DNA of 53,313 nucleotides. Origin: Pseudomonas sp. GM79 (lineage in GTDB: Bacteria > Pseudomonadota > Gammaproteobacteria > Pseudomonadales > Pseudomonadaceae). Shown here in pieces: positions 16,478 to 25,473 of this stretch; within the stretch, counting starts at the first letter, position 1, and every line of letters begins with the position of its first letter. Both the position numbers and the translations under genes were made by a program. The notes beneath the pieces are model-generated. The model was given only the letters and a program-made list of their open reading frames with translations. It ran no database searches and was not told the origin of the DNA. Location: assembly GCF_000282495.1 (NCBI RefSeq), contig NZ_AKJE01000083.1:1-53313 (forward strand), in the 5' to 3' direction.

Positions 16478-18340
16478 TCAATCCCCCAACGCTTCTCCCT
16501 CACGTCGCGGATCGGCCCCGCCGGCCAACGCCGCTTTCCCTTGCGCATCCTTGACCCGAACAATCGCCTGAGTCCCGCTGGTCATGTCGATCTCGTTCAC
16601 GCTGTGCCCTTTGTCCTTCAGCGCCTGAATCAGCTCTGTGCTGAACTGACCCTGTTCCAGTTCGGTCGGGCCGTTACGGCTGCCGAAATTGGGCAGGTTG
16701 ATGGCCGCTTGCGGATCGAGATTCCAGTCGAGCAGGCCGATGGTGGATTTGACCACGTACTCGATGATCTGCGAGCCGCCGGGGGAGCCGACGGTGGCCA
16801 GGAACTCGCCGTTCTGACGGTCGAAGATCAGCGTGGGTGCCATGGACGAGCGCGGGCGTTTACCCGGTTCAACACGGTTGGCGACTTTTTGCCCGTTTTC
16901 TTCGGGGATGAACGAGAAGTCGGTCATCTGGTTGTTGAGCAGGAAACCCTGGACCATCAGGTGCGAGCCAAATGCTGCCTCCACGGTGGTGGTCATGGAC
17001 ACGGCGCCGCCTGAGTCATCGACCGCCACCACTTGGGAGGTGGAGATGCGCAGTGGCGAGCGGTCCGGCGCGTAGGCAACCCGAATGCCCGGCGGGGTAC
17101 CGGGTTTGGCCATACCCATGCTGCGATCGCCGATCAAGGAGGCGCGGCTGGTCAAATAAGTCGGGTCGATCAGACCTTTTACCGGCACAGGTACGAAGTC
17201 GGTGTCGGCGACATACTGCGCTCGGTCGGCGTAAGCCAGGCGCTCGGCTTCGGCGATCAGGTGCACAGCTTCCGGGGCGGGTTCGATGCCTGCCGGTTTG
17301 CTGGTCTTGAGCGGTTTGAGTGGTGCAAGGGCAAAACGCGGGTCGCGGGATTCCAATGCCTGCAAGGTGCCAAGAATTTGCGCCACGGCGATCCCGCCCG
17401 ACGATGGGGGCGGCATGCCGCAGACCTGCCAGCGTTTGTAGTCGGTGCACAGCGGCGCGCGCTCCTTGGCCTTGTAGCCTTGGAGGTCGTTCAGCGACAG
17501 GCTGCCGGGGTTGGCGTGGCCCTGAACCTTGGCGACGATCTCATTTGCGATCGGGCCTTTGTACAGTGCGTCGGGACCTTCCTTGGCGATGCGCTTGAAC
17601 ACTGCGGCGAGTGCCGGATTTTTTAGTTGCGTACCGACGGCTTTCGGGCTGCCATCGGCATTCAGAAAGTAGGCGGCCATGTCCGGTGAGCGCGGTATGA
17701 ACGAGTCCGCCGCGATTAACTGATGCAGTCGTGGCGAGATGGCGAAGCCTTGTTCCGCGAGTTTGATCGCGGATTCGAACAGCTTCGTCCACGGTAGGCG
17801 ACCGTGTTTCTGATGGGCCAGCTCTAGCGCCCGCAATACACCCGGCGTCCCCACCGAGCGCCCGCCGATCTGTGCCTGGGTGAACGGCATTGGTTTACCG
17901 TCGGCTTGCAGGAACAGTTTCTCGGTGGCGCCGGCCGGAGCGGTTTCGCGCCCGTCATAGGTGCGTACAGCCTTGCCATCCCCCAGCACAATCAACGCGC
18001 CACCGCCGATACCCGATGATTGCGGTTCGACCAGCGTCAACACCGCTTGCATGGCAATGACCGCATCTATCGCCGAGCCGCCCTGACGCAGCATCTCCCG
18101 CCCGGCTTCGGCTGCCAGCGGGTTGGCGGCTGCGGCCATGTGTTTCGAGGCATGCCGGGTCTGCAGGTCGGTGCGATAACCAGAGGCGATTTCTGGCGCG
18201 ACCGGCAGAGTAGAGACTGGCGGCGAAGAGGGCAGGGTATTACACGCGGCGAGGGTTAAAGCGGTGGCGATCAGCGAAAAAGCTGACAGGCGATAGCGAC
18301 TCAAGTGGAAGGCTGAGAACACGCGGGGCACTCCGTCCAT
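16478..18340 (-). CDS. ggt: Gamma-glutamyltransferase/glutathione hydrolase, lipoprotein form
   Basis: This 620-aa precursor transfers or hydrolyses gamma-glutamyl groups, chiefly from glutathione, outside the cytoplasm. Members cleave themselves so that a threonine becomes the nucleophile; the matching residue is Thr434 in the STSQVVAVD motif, followed by GAVSMTTTVEAAFGS and LLNNQMTDF. The N-terminus ends in a lipobox (LAAC, Cys33) followed by a Pro/Ser-rich linker, so this copy should be a lipoprotein. The ATG at 18340 is used here, but a GTG six codons later (18322) has a better-placed GGAG and may be the real start. Gene stands alone. Confidence 0.92.
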   Translation of the reverse strand: MDGVPRVFSAFHLSRYRLSAFSLIATALTLAACNTLPSSPPVSTLPVAPEIASGYRTDLQTRHASKHMAAAANPLAAEAGREMLRQGGSAIDAVIAMQAVLTLVEPQSSGIGGGALIVLGDGKAVRTYDGRETAPAGATEKLFLQADGKPMPFTQAQIGGRSVGTPGVLRALELAHQKHGRLPWTKLFESAIKLAEQGFAISPRLHQLIAADSFIPRSPDMAAYFLNADGSPKAVGTQLKNPALAAVFKRIAKEGPDALYKGPIANEIVAKVQGHANPGSLSLNDLQGYKAKERAPLCTDYKRWQVCGMPPPSSGGIAVAQILGTLQALESRDPRFALAPLKPLKTSKPAGIEPAPEAVHLIAEAERLAYADRAQYVADTDFVPVPVKGLIDPTYLTSRASLIGDRSMGMAKPGTPPGIRVAYAPDRSPLRISTSQVVAVDDSGGAVSMTTTVEAAFGSHLMVQGFLLNNQMTDFSFIPEENGQKVANRVEPGKRPRSSMAPTLIFDRQNGEFLATVGSPGGSQIIEYVVKSTIGLLDWNLDPQAAINLPNFGSRNGPTELEQGQFSTELIQALKDKGHSVNEIDMTSGTQAIVRVKDAQGKAALAGGADPRREGEALGD

Positions 18341-18429
18341 GGGATAAAATGTCCGGGGACTTTATCGGCCTGGGAGACGCGACGCAAATCAGGTCCGCTG
18401 TCCTGAAACAATGCCACTTTTCTCGAGGC

Positions 18430-18466
18430 ATAAAAAAACGGCCTACCTTTCGGTAAGCCGTTTTTA
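18430..18466 (-). terminator. Terminator of tRNA-Met
   Basis: A hairpin (ACGGCCTACC...GGTAAGCCGT) with seven A residues on its left on the plus strand, i.e. a T-run for minus-strand transcription, lies 5 bp after the CCA end of the tRNA. Confidence 0.85.
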
Positions 18467-18471
18467 GTACT

Positions 18472-18548
18472 TGGTGGCTACACAGGGACTTGAACCCCGG
18501 ACCCCAGCATTATGAATGCTATGCTCTAACCAACTGAGCTATGTAGCC
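18472..18548 (-). tRNA. tRNA-Met (CAT), elongator type
   Basis: A 77-nt cloverleaf including encoded CCA can be folded by eye. The acceptor stem is GGCTACA/TGTAGCC, the D arm GCTCAGTTGGTTAGAGC, and the anticodon loop TTCATAA gives CAT. The T arm contains GGTTCAAGTCC. The sequence closely follows the E. coli elongator tRNA-Met (metT), including GGCTAC at the 5' end, and not an initiator, whose first pair would be mismatched. A CAT anticodon modified to read isoleucine cannot be fully excluded. Confidence 0.93.
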
Positions 18549-18664
18549 AAGTGGCGCGCATTATTCACCTGGAACGAAGATGCGTCAAGCGTAAATTTAA
18601 AATATTTCTCCACACTTTCAACCGCTTATCCCGCTGACCCGAAAAGTCGGGTCAGCGGAGGGCG

Positions 18665-20722
18665 TCAACCGAGCTGAAATCTCCCGGTATTCGCACTCAA
18701 GGCCTTGCTGCCCTGGCTCAAGGTGTCCGCAGCCAGGTTCACCGCCCGTGCGCCTTCAAGCAAGCGTACCGCCGCCTGATCGACTTGCTGGATGTTGCCG
18801 CTGACTTCATCGGCGGTGCTCGCTTGCTCTTCGACAGCGGTGGCGATCTGCGCCAGGGTGTCGGTGACGCTCTGCACCGCGCTGGCGATTTCCCCCAGGC
18901 GCTCGCCGAGGCCCGTGACGGCTTGCGCGTCCGATTGTGCCTGGCCGCAGGCGGCTTCCATCAGGCTTACCGCTTCGTTGACGGTGCTGCGCAGGCTGTC
19001 GACGGTGCCGGCGATTTGCGCAGTGGAGGACTGGGTGCGTTGCGACAGGCTGCGCACTTCATCGGCCACTACGGCAAAACCACGACCTTGCTCGCCGGCC
19101 CGTGCGGCCTCGATGGCGGCGTTGAGGGCCAGCAGGTTGGTCTGCTCGGCGACGCCGCGAATGGTATCGACCACCAATTGAATTTGCTGTCCTTGCTCGC
19201 TGACCCGACCCAATGCCGCCGCGGTGTCGTTCAAACGCTGATTGAGCTGCTGAATACTCGCTGTCGTGCGTTGGCTGTCTCGGCTGCTGTCGGCGGCGAT
19301 GCGCTGGGTGTGCTGAGCGCTGCCTGAGGCCTGTTCGCAACTCTGGGCGACCCCTTGCGAGGTCGCCGCCAATTGCGTGGCCGCAGCGGCGATCTGACTG
19401 ATCTGCAACTGCTGAGCCTCGACTTCGCCTAGCGCGCCGCTGGAGTGATCGTTGAGCGCGCGCACCGCGTTGCTCAGTTGCAGGGTTTCGTGATCGACCC
19501 CCAACAGACTGTTGCGCAGTTGCACCACGGCGACATTCAAGGCGGTGCTGATCGCCGCCAGTTCGTCGCGGCCCTGCACCGGTACTTGCAAGCTCAGGTT
19601 GCCGTCACGCAGTGCTTCGGCCAGGAGCGTGATGCCACTGGCGCTGCGACGGATCGAGGCCTGTAAACAGATAAACAGGTACAGCGCGGCCAGCAGCAGG
19701 CAGCCCAAAATTGTCGCCACCAGAATGAACTGGCGAATGGCCGAGCCGTGGTAATAATCCAGTCGTTGATCCAGGGAAACCAACGATTGCTGGCGCAACT
19801 TGGCGAGGTCGCCAAGGAGGGCGTCGAGGCTGCGTTCAAAGTCTTCCGGTTTGAGGTTGATGCTGCCGCCGAAGACGCCCTCATCCAGCACTTTCAAACC
19901 GGCGTCCAGGTGTTTGAGGCTGTCGTGGTATTGCCCGGCCCAGGTTTGCAGGGCGCTGGGCAGGCGTGTTTCCAGCAGGCCAGCCGTTTTAACAAGCTGC
20001 TCCCGCGCATCGCCGATGCGGCTACGCAAGTCCCGCAGTTGTAGACGGCTTTGCAGAGTGAACTGCCCGGATACTACTGAGGCCTGACCGACCGCGGCGA
20101 GACGCCCGACCCGTTCGATCAGGTCCGGTGCGTGTTGAGTGGAAATCTGCGTCAGCAGCCAGGTTTCCAGCCACGGTGCGAGGGTCAGGCGAGTGTCCAT
20201 GGCAATTTGTTCGCGCAAGGCTTGCAGAGCACTCAAGGCATGGGTGAAGCGATCGTAACCGTCTGGCCACCAACCGACGTTGCTCAGGCTTTTCGAGTCC
20301 AGGCCGGTGAGGGCGGTTTGCAGAGCCTGATAGCGGGTGAGGGTTTGACCCTCGGCGCCTTCGGTTTTCAGGGTATTGCCCAAGTCCGTAATGGCTTGGG
20401 CGACGGCCGGCTGAACCTCGTCGAACGCTGCCATCGCCGCGATGGTTGCGGGTGTCGGTTGGCGATTGGTTTCGGTGGCGCGCCAACGAGCTGCGCGGTC
20501 ACGCTGGGCGGCGAGCAGGTTGTCGAGCGCATCGAGGGCGAGCAATTGCCGAACCCCGGCGCGTTCGCCAGAGATCAGGCTCAACTTGTCACGATGGTCC
20601 TGGCCGATCATCCACAGGCTGCCCGCCAGTGGCAGGATAAACAGCAGAAACAGCAGCTGAAATTTGCGCGCGAAGCCGAATCGCCCCAGCAGCCCGATCC
20701 CCGGTGATAAAAAAGCCTGCAT
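18665..20722 (-). CDS. Membrane methyl-accepting chemotaxis protein
   Basis: This 685-aa receptor has a first membrane segment at about residues 20-41, a large periplasmic sensor of roughly 290 residues that looks all-helical, a second segment at about 331-354, a HAMP domain (about 352-405) and a C-terminal signalling domain with the tip NLLALNAAIEAARAGEQGRGF. A long helical sensor fits the NIT- or HBM-type receptor classes, but I cannot name the ligand. I chose the ATG at 20722 (MQAFLSPGIG), which has GAGGAG about 10 bp upstream; the frame is open to 21001 but that extension has no family character. No che genes are adjacent. Confidence 0.9.
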   Translation of the reverse strand: MQAFLSPGIGLLGRFGFARKFQLLFLLFILPLAGSLWMIGQDHRDKLSLISGERAGVRQLLALDALDNLLAAQRDRAARWRATETNRQPTPATIAAMAAFDEVQPAVAQAITDLGNTLKTEGAEGQTLTRYQALQTALTGLDSKSLSNVGWWPDGYDRFTHALSALQALREQIAMDTRLTLAPWLETWLLTQISTQHAPDLIERVGRLAAVGQASVVSGQFTLQSRLQLRDLRSRIGDAREQLVKTAGLLETRLPSALQTWAGQYHDSLKHLDAGLKVLDEGVFGGSINLKPEDFERSLDALLGDLAKLRQQSLVSLDQRLDYYHGSAIRQFILVATILGCLLLAALYLFICLQASIRRSASGITLLAEALRDGNLSLQVPVQGRDELAAISTALNVAVVQLRNSLLGVDHETLQLSNAVRALNDHSSGALGEVEAQQLQISQIAAAATQLAATSQGVAQSCEQASGSAQHTQRIAADSSRDSQRTTASIQQLNQRLNDTAAALGRVSEQGQQIQLVVDTIRGVAEQTNLLALNAAIEAARAGEQGRGFAVVADEVRSLSQRTQSSTAQIAGTVDSLRSTVNEAVSLMEAACGQAQSDAQAVTGLGERLGEIASAVQSVTDTLAQIATAVEEQASTADEVSGNIQQVDQAAVRLLEGARAVNLAADTLSQGSKALSANTGRFQLG

Positions 20723-21046
20723 GCCCCATGACTCCTCTGGACACCACGCCCCATTGGCGTGCATCGAGGTCATTGCGACCGCGACTTGTGCCCTTCTAAA
20801 AGGCCTCGAAAGTTCACCTCGGTCCGCTCTGTAGGCCGACTCTGTAGCGAAACTTCCCATTCTCGGTTCCCTTTGTAAGGGGCCGCGTTGAAGCGGATAA
20901 GCAAGGCAAGATTCAGACCATGGCGTTGCGCTATCACCTTCTTTTTTTGAAGTCGTTAGCAGGCTAAGGGGATAGCGCACCTGCACCGAAAAATGGCACA
21001 TTGACCGACCTGCCAGTGCGCACCCATCCGCAGTACGGAAACTCTC
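20723..21046. other. Divergent 324-bp intergenic region
   Basis: This gap separates the chemoreceptor from the divergent fsr-type gene and must hold both promoters. An open frame continues upstream of the receptor start to 21001 but lacks a ribosome site and any recognisable sequence. I found no tRNA, repeat or clear operator. Confidence 0.5.
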
Positions 21047-22264
21047 ATGGCCATCAGCAACGCTCAGTCCGCCGCGACGTCGGCGCCCGCCACTTCACAA
21101 AGCAGTCCGTTGGTCATGCGCATCATCGGCGCGGTAGCGCTGGCGCATTTGATCAACGACCTGATTCAGGCGGTATTGCCGTCGATCTATCCGATGCTCA
21201 AGGCCAGCTATGGCCTGACCTTCACCCAGATCGGTCTGATCACCCTGACCTTTCAACTGACGGCCTCGCTGTTGCAGCCATGGGTCGGTTACCACACTGA
21301 TCGTCATCCCAAACCCTGGCTGTTGCCGGCCGGTACTGTCTGCACATTGATCGGCATTCTGCTGATGTCTGTGGTCGGAAGTTTTCCGATGATTCTGCTG
21401 GCGGCGGGGTTGATCGGTGTCGGTTCATCGACCTTTCACCCGGAAGCTTCCCGTGTGGCGCGACTGGCCTCGGGTGGGCGTTTCGGCTTGGCGCAGTCGA
21501 CGTTTCAGGTCGGCGGTAATGCGGGTTCGGCTTTCGGGCCGTTGCTGGCGGCGGCGATCATCATTCCCTACGGTCAGGGGCATGTGGCCTGGTTCGGATT
21601 GTTCGCGCTGTTTGCGCTGTTCGTGCTGTATCGGATCAGCCGTTGGTATGCCAACCACCTGAACCTGTTCAAACTCAAACAAGGTCAGGCAGCGACTCAC
21701 GGCTTGTCGAAAGGCCGGGTGATCAGCGCGCTGGTAGTGCTTGGATTGCTGGTGTTCTCCAAGTATTTCTACATGGCCAGTCTCACCAGTTACTTCACGT
21801 TCTACCTGATTGAAAAATTCGACCTGTCGGTGGCCAGTTCGCAGCTGCATCTGTTCCTGTTTCTCGGTGCGGTAGCGGCAGGGACCTTCTTCGGCGGGCC
21901 GATTGGCGACAAGATCGGGCGCAAGGCGGTGATCTGGTTCTCGATCCTTGGCGTCGCACCGTTCACCCTGATGTTGCCCCACGTCGATCTGTTCTGGACC
22001 AGCGTCCTGAGCGTGGTGATCGGATTCATCCTCGCCTCGGCGTTCTCGGCCATCGTGGTGTATGCGCAAGAACTGGTGCCGGGGAATGTCGGGATGATTG
22101 CCGGGGTGTTCTTCGGTCTGATGTTCGGTTTCGGCGGGATTGGCGCGGCATTGCTTGGGCATCTGGCGGATATTCACGGCATTGAATATGTGTACTTCCT
22201 GTGCTCGTCCTTGCCGCTGCTTGGGGTGTTGGCGATCTTCTTGCCAAGAACCCGAAAAGTCTGA
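21047..22264 (+). CDS. fsr: MFS efflux protein of the fosmidomycin-resistance (Fsr) family
   Basis: This 405-aa protein has about twelve membrane segments and matches E. coli Fsr in length (406 aa). Family features are the first segment ALAHLINDLIQAVLPSIYPML, the QPWVGYHTDRHPKPW loop, and GVGSSTFHPEASRVA in segment 4. Fsr was found as a fosmidomycin exporter; its natural substrate is unknown. The N-terminus carries a Ser/Ala-rich cytoplasmic lead of about 24 residues. The stop lies only 15 bp from the convergent acdS stop, with no obvious terminator between them, so read-through into the antisense of acdS is possible. Confidence 0.87.
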   Translation: MAISNAQSAATSAPATSQSSPLVMRIIGAVALAHLINDLIQAVLPSIYPMLKASYGLTFTQIGLITLTFQLTASLLQPWVGYHTDRHPKPWLLPAGTVCTLIGILLMSVVGSFPMILLAAGLIGVGSSTFHPEASRVARLASGGRFGLAQSTFQVGGNAGSAFGPLLAAAIIIPYGQGHVAWFGLFALFALFVLYRISRWYANHLNLFKLKQGQAATHGLSKGRVISALVVLGLLVFSKYFYMASLTSYFTFYLIEKFDLSVASSQLHLFLFLGAVAAGTFFGGPIGDKIGRKAVIWFSILGVAPFTLMLPHVDLFWTSVLSVVIGFILASAFSAIVVYAQELVPGNVGMIAGVFFGLMFGFGGIGAALLGHLADIHGIEYVYFLCSSLPLLGVLAIFLPRTRKV

Positions 22265-22279
22265 GGCGGACCGGCAAAG

Positions 22280-23293
22280 TCAGCCGTTTCGATAGATATA
22301 GCTATACGCGTTAATCGCTGGTACCCCGCCAAGATGTGCATAAAGTACCTTCGACCCCGTCGGGAAAAACCCTTGGCGGACAAGATCAATGAGGCCTTGC
22401 ATGGATTTTCCCTCGTAGACCGGGTCCGTCATCATGCCTTCCATGCGAGCGCACAAACGGATGGCTGCGTTGGTTTCTTCTGATGGAATGCCGTAGGCCG
22501 GATAGGCGTAGTCTTCTTTAAGGACAACATCGTCAGCGGTGATTTCCTGGCCAAGCCCAATAAGCTGCGCCGTATGCTGAGCGATTGCCAATACTTGTGC
22601 CCTGGTTTGCTCAGGCGTGGCAGAGGCGTCAATACCAATCACATTGCGAGCACGTCCATCCTTGGCGAACCCAACCAGCATGCCCGCATGGGTGGAGCCA
22701 GTCACCGTGCAGACGATGATGTAATCAAATTTGATCCCCATCCTGGCTTCTTGCTCGCGTACTTCTTCGGCGAAGCCGACATAGCCGAGACCTCCATATT
22801 TGTGCATGGACGCACCGGCGGGAATAGCATAGGGTTTGCCTCCTTTGGCCTTGACGTCCTCCAGCGCCCGCTCCCAGCTCTCGCGGATACCGATATCGAA
22901 ACCTTCGTCGACGAATTCAATCTCCGCTCCCAGCACGCGGCTCATCAGAATATTCCCAACCCGGTCGTAGACTGCATCCGGGAATGGAACCCAGCTTTCT
23001 TGAACGAGACGGCACTTCATACCGAGTTTGGCCGCGACAGCTGCGACCTGGCGCGTGTGGTTCGACTGGACACCACCGATGGACACTAACGTGTCTGCCT
23101 GCGAAGCGATTGCATCGGGAATGATGTATTCCAGCTTTCGGATCTTGTTGCCGCCAAACGCAAGTCCAGAGTTGCAGTCTTCACGTTTGGCATAGAGATC
23201 GATATTGCCACCGAGACAGGCCGATAGACGATTCAGTTTCTCGATCGGCGTTGGGCCAAACATGAGTGGATAGCGCTCGAATGTCTCCAGCAT
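22280..23293 (-). CDS. acdS: 1-aminocyclopropane-1-carboxylate (ACC) deaminase
   Basis: This 337-aa PLP enzyme breaks the plant ethylene precursor ACC into 2-oxobutyrate and ammonia. The PLP lysine is in SGLAFGGNKIRKLEY (equivalent to Lys51). Residues that separate true ACC deaminases from D-cysteine desulfhydrases are present: Tyr-Glu in DPVYEGKSM (Tyr294/Glu295 equivalents) and Leu in VLYAHLGGVPA (Leu322 equivalent). The start at 23293 follows an AGGGGA ribosome site; a GTG at 23311 is in frame but reads through that site. No acdR regulator lies beside it, unlike many Pseudomonas acdS loci. Base use looks somewhat more AT-rich than neighbours, which fits an accessory gene, but this was judged by eye. 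Confidence 0.93.
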   Translation of the reverse strand: MLETFERYPLMFGPTPIEKLNRLSACLGGNIDLYAKREDCNSGLAFGGNKIRKLEYIIPDAIASQADTLVSIGGVQSNHTRQVAAVAAKLGMKCRLVQESWVPFPDAVYDRVGNILMSRVLGAEIEFVDEGFDIGIRESWERALEDVKAKGGKPYAIPAGASMHKYGGLGYVGFAEEVREQEARMGIKFDYIIVCTVTGSTHAGMLVGFAKDGRARNVIGIDASATPEQTRAQVLAIAQHTAQLIGLGQEITADDVVLKEDYAYPAYGIPSEETNAAIRLCARMEGMMTDPVYEGKSMQGLIDLVRQGFFPTGSKVLYAHLGGVPAINAYSYIYRNG

Positions 23294-23596
23294 GACGGTT
23301 CCCCTGATCACGGATAAGCCGTTTTTTTAGTCTAGCAGAGCGCCTGTGTGAGAACGCGTGTCGCCGGGGGGGGGCGATCTGCGGTGAAACTCACTGCTTG
23401 CGAGGAAGGGTCTGTGCCCGATGTCGAGTTTCAATGGGGCAGTTTTCAGTATGTCGCCGCTTCCAGACCAATAGGGAGTGAGCAGATGGTCGTTCTGATC
23501 AACAACCCGTGAGCCCAAGACGCAAAAATCCCCGTATCAGCGAGTGATTACGGGGATTTTCAGTCTATCGAGGTCCGTGTAAATCCACGGTCACCG
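23294..23596. other. 303-bp region between acdS and ychF
   Basis: The right part holds the ychF terminator (23524-23560). The rest shows no convincing gene; one weak minus-strand frame at 23327-23518 has no ribosome site. A run of nine G residues lies at 23366-23374. No acdR remnant could be recognised. Confidence 0.5.
23524..23560 (-). terminator. Rho-independent terminator after ychF
   Basis: A 12-bp stem (AAAATCCCCGTA paired with TACGGGGATTTT) and a 12-nt loop. The A-run on its left becomes a T-run for minus-strand transcripts, and ychF ends 37 bp upstream at 23597. Confidence 0.85.
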
Positions 23597-24697
23597 TTAC
23601 ACGTTAAAACGGAAGTGCATCACGTCGCCGTCTTTCACGATGTAATCCTTGCCTTCCAGACGCCATTTGCCGGCTTCTTTGGTGCCGGCTTCGCCCTTGT
23701 ACTGGATGAAGTCGTCGTAGGCGATGACTTCGGCGCGGATGAAGCCTTTTTCGAAGTCGGTGTGGATCACGCCAGCGGCTTGTGGTGCGGTGGCACCGAC
23801 GCGGACGGTCCAGGCGCGGACTTCTTCGACACCGGCGGTGAAGTAGGTCTGCAGGTGCAGCATTTCGTAGCCGGCGCGGATTACGCGGTTCAGGCCAGGC
23901 TCTTCGAGGCCCAGGGCTTCGAGGAACATGTCTTTCTCTTCACCGTCTTCCAGTTCGGCGATTTCGGCTTCGATCTTGTTGCAGACCGGAACCACCATGG
24001 CGCCTTCTTCTTCGGCGATGGCTTTGACGATGTCCAGCAGTGGGTTGTTCTCGAAACCGTCTTCAGCAACGTTGGCGATGTACATGACCGGCTTGGTGGT
24101 CAGCAGATGGAAGCCACGAATCACCGCTTTGTCGTCGGCGCCCATGTTCTTCATCAGCGTGCGCGCTGGCTTGCCGAGGGTGAAGTGAGCGATCAACTGC
24201 TCCAGCAGGGCTTTTTGGACTACGGCGTCCTTGTCACCACCTTTGGCGTTACGGGCGACTTTCTGCAGTTGCTTCTCGCAACTGTCGAGGTCGGCGAAGA
24301 TCAGTTCCAGGTCGATGATCTCGATGTCGCGTTTCGGGTCGACGCTGTTGGAGACGTGAATCACGTTCTCGTCTTCGAAGCAGCGGACCACGTGAGCGAT
24401 GGCATCGGTCTCGCGGATGTTGGCGAGGAACTTGTTGCCCAGGCCTTCACCTTTCGAGGCGCCGGCAACCAGGCCGGCGATGTCGACGAACTCCATGGTG
24501 GTCGGCAGGATGCGCTTTGGATTGACGATGGCTGCCAGGGCTTCCAGACGCGGATCCGGCATCGGCACGATGCCGGTGTTCGGCTCGATCGTGCAGAAGG
24601 GGAAGTTCTCGGCCGCGATCCCGGATTTGGTCAGGGCGTTGAACAGGGTGGACTTGCCGACGTTAGGCAGGCCGACGATGCCGCAATTGAATCCCAT
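23597..24697 (-). CDS. ychF: Redox-regulated P-loop ATPase YchF (OLA1 family)
   Basis: This 366-aa protein belongs to the Obg-related TRAFAC NTPases. It has the P-loop GLPNVGKST at the very N-terminus, the G3 segment DIAGLVAGASKGEGLGN, and NVAE in place of the usual NKxD, a change that makes YchF/OLA1 prefer ATP to GTP. A C-terminal TGS-like part includes GKDYIVKDGDVMHFRFNV. YchF associates with ribosomes and modulates stress responses and translation initiation. The start at 24697 (MGFNCGIVG) has GGGGA upstream; the open frame to 24763 overlaps pth and is not used. It follows pth by 23 bp and they are probably co-transcribed. Confidence 0.96.
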   Translation of the reverse strand: MGFNCGIVGLPNVGKSTLFNALTKSGIAAENFPFCTIEPNTGIVPMPDPRLEALAAIVNPKRILPTTMEFVDIAGLVAGASKGEGLGNKFLANIRETDAIAHVVRCFEDENVIHVSNSVDPKRDIEIIDLELIFADLDSCEKQLQKVARNAKGGDKDAVVQKALLEQLIAHFTLGKPARTLMKNMGADDKAVIRGFHLLTTKPVMYIANVAEDGFENNPLLDIVKAIAEEEGAMVVPVCNKIEAEIAELEDGEEKDMFLEALGLEEPGLNRVIRAGYEMLHLQTYFTAGVEEVRAWTVRVGATAPQAAGVIHTDFEKGFIRAEVIAYDDFIQYKGEAGTKEAGKWRLEGKDYIVKDGDVMHFRFNV

Positions 24698-24720
24698 GGT
24701 GTTTCCCCGAGGAGTTAGAG

Positions 24721-25305
24721 TCAGGCCTTCTGGCTGTGCAGGTTTTTCATCGCGCGGTTCCATTCCCCGGCGAGGATATCCGGCAGCACGCCGAGGGCAA
24801 AGTCGATGCTGGCATCGAGTTTTTCCTGTTCGGCGCGTGGCGCACGACCCAGGACGAAATTTGAAACCATACTGGCAACGCCCGGGTGGCCAATGCCAAG
24901 CCGCAAGCGGTGAAAGGTATTCTGATTGCCCAGTTGCGCGATGATGTCGCGCAACCCGTTGTGACCGCCATGGCCGCCGCCCTGTTTGAGCTTGGCAACG
25001 CCCGGAGGCAGATCGAGTTCGTCATGCGCCACCAGGATTTCTTCAGGCTTGATGCGGAAGAAGCCGGCAAGTGCCGCGACGGCCTGGCCGCTGCGGTTCA
25101 TGTAGGTGGTGGGAATCAGCAGACGAACATCCTGACCCTGATGCGAATAGCGCCCGGTCAGGCCGAAATATTTGCGATCGGCCACAAGGTTGACGCCCTG
25201 TGCTTGTGCGATGCGCTCAACAAAAAGGGCCCCTGCGTTATGCCGGGTCTGTTCGTATTCAGCGCCTGGATTTCCCAGGCCAACGATCAGTTTGATGGCA
25301 GTCAC
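24721..25305 (-). CDS. pth: Peptidyl-tRNA hydrolase
   Basis: This 194-aa enzyme frees tRNA from prematurely released peptidyl-tRNA. The catalytic set is visible: Asn12 in GLGNPG, His22 in TRHNAG, and Asp95 in LVAHDELDLPPG, matching Asn10, His20 and Asp93 of the E. coli enzyme; FLMNxSG-type TTYMNRSGQAV lies at about 66-76. Length is normal. It sits upstream of ychF and 168 bp downstream of rplY, the conserved order in gamma-proteobacteria. Confidence 0.97.
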   Translation of the reverse strand: MTAIKLIVGLGNPGAEYEQTRHNAGALFVERIAQAQGVNLVADRKYFGLTGRYSHQGQDVRLLIPTTYMNRSGQAVAALAGFFRIKPEEILVAHDELDLPPGVAKLKQGGGHGGHNGLRDIIAQLGNQNTFHRLRLGIGHPGVASMVSNFVLGRAPRAEQEKLDASIDFALGVLPDILAGEWNRAMKNLHSQKA

Positions 25306-25473
25306 GATAGGGGCCCTTCCTTGAAGTGATGGATAACATCGCCGCGATCAGGGTGTGCGGCGAAAGTGGACGACAAGTGCTCATTTACCATTATGTAAAC
25401 TCCGCGTTCTCGCCCGCTTTCTCGCTACGCTCTAGTCCGCGATGTTCCGGTCACTCCGGCGAACAGAGTGAAA

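Noticed and set aside
20723..21001. 93-residue N-terminal extension of the chemoreceptor
   Set aside because: The ATG at 20722 has a GAGGAG ribosome site and gives a normal receptor start; the extension lacks family character.
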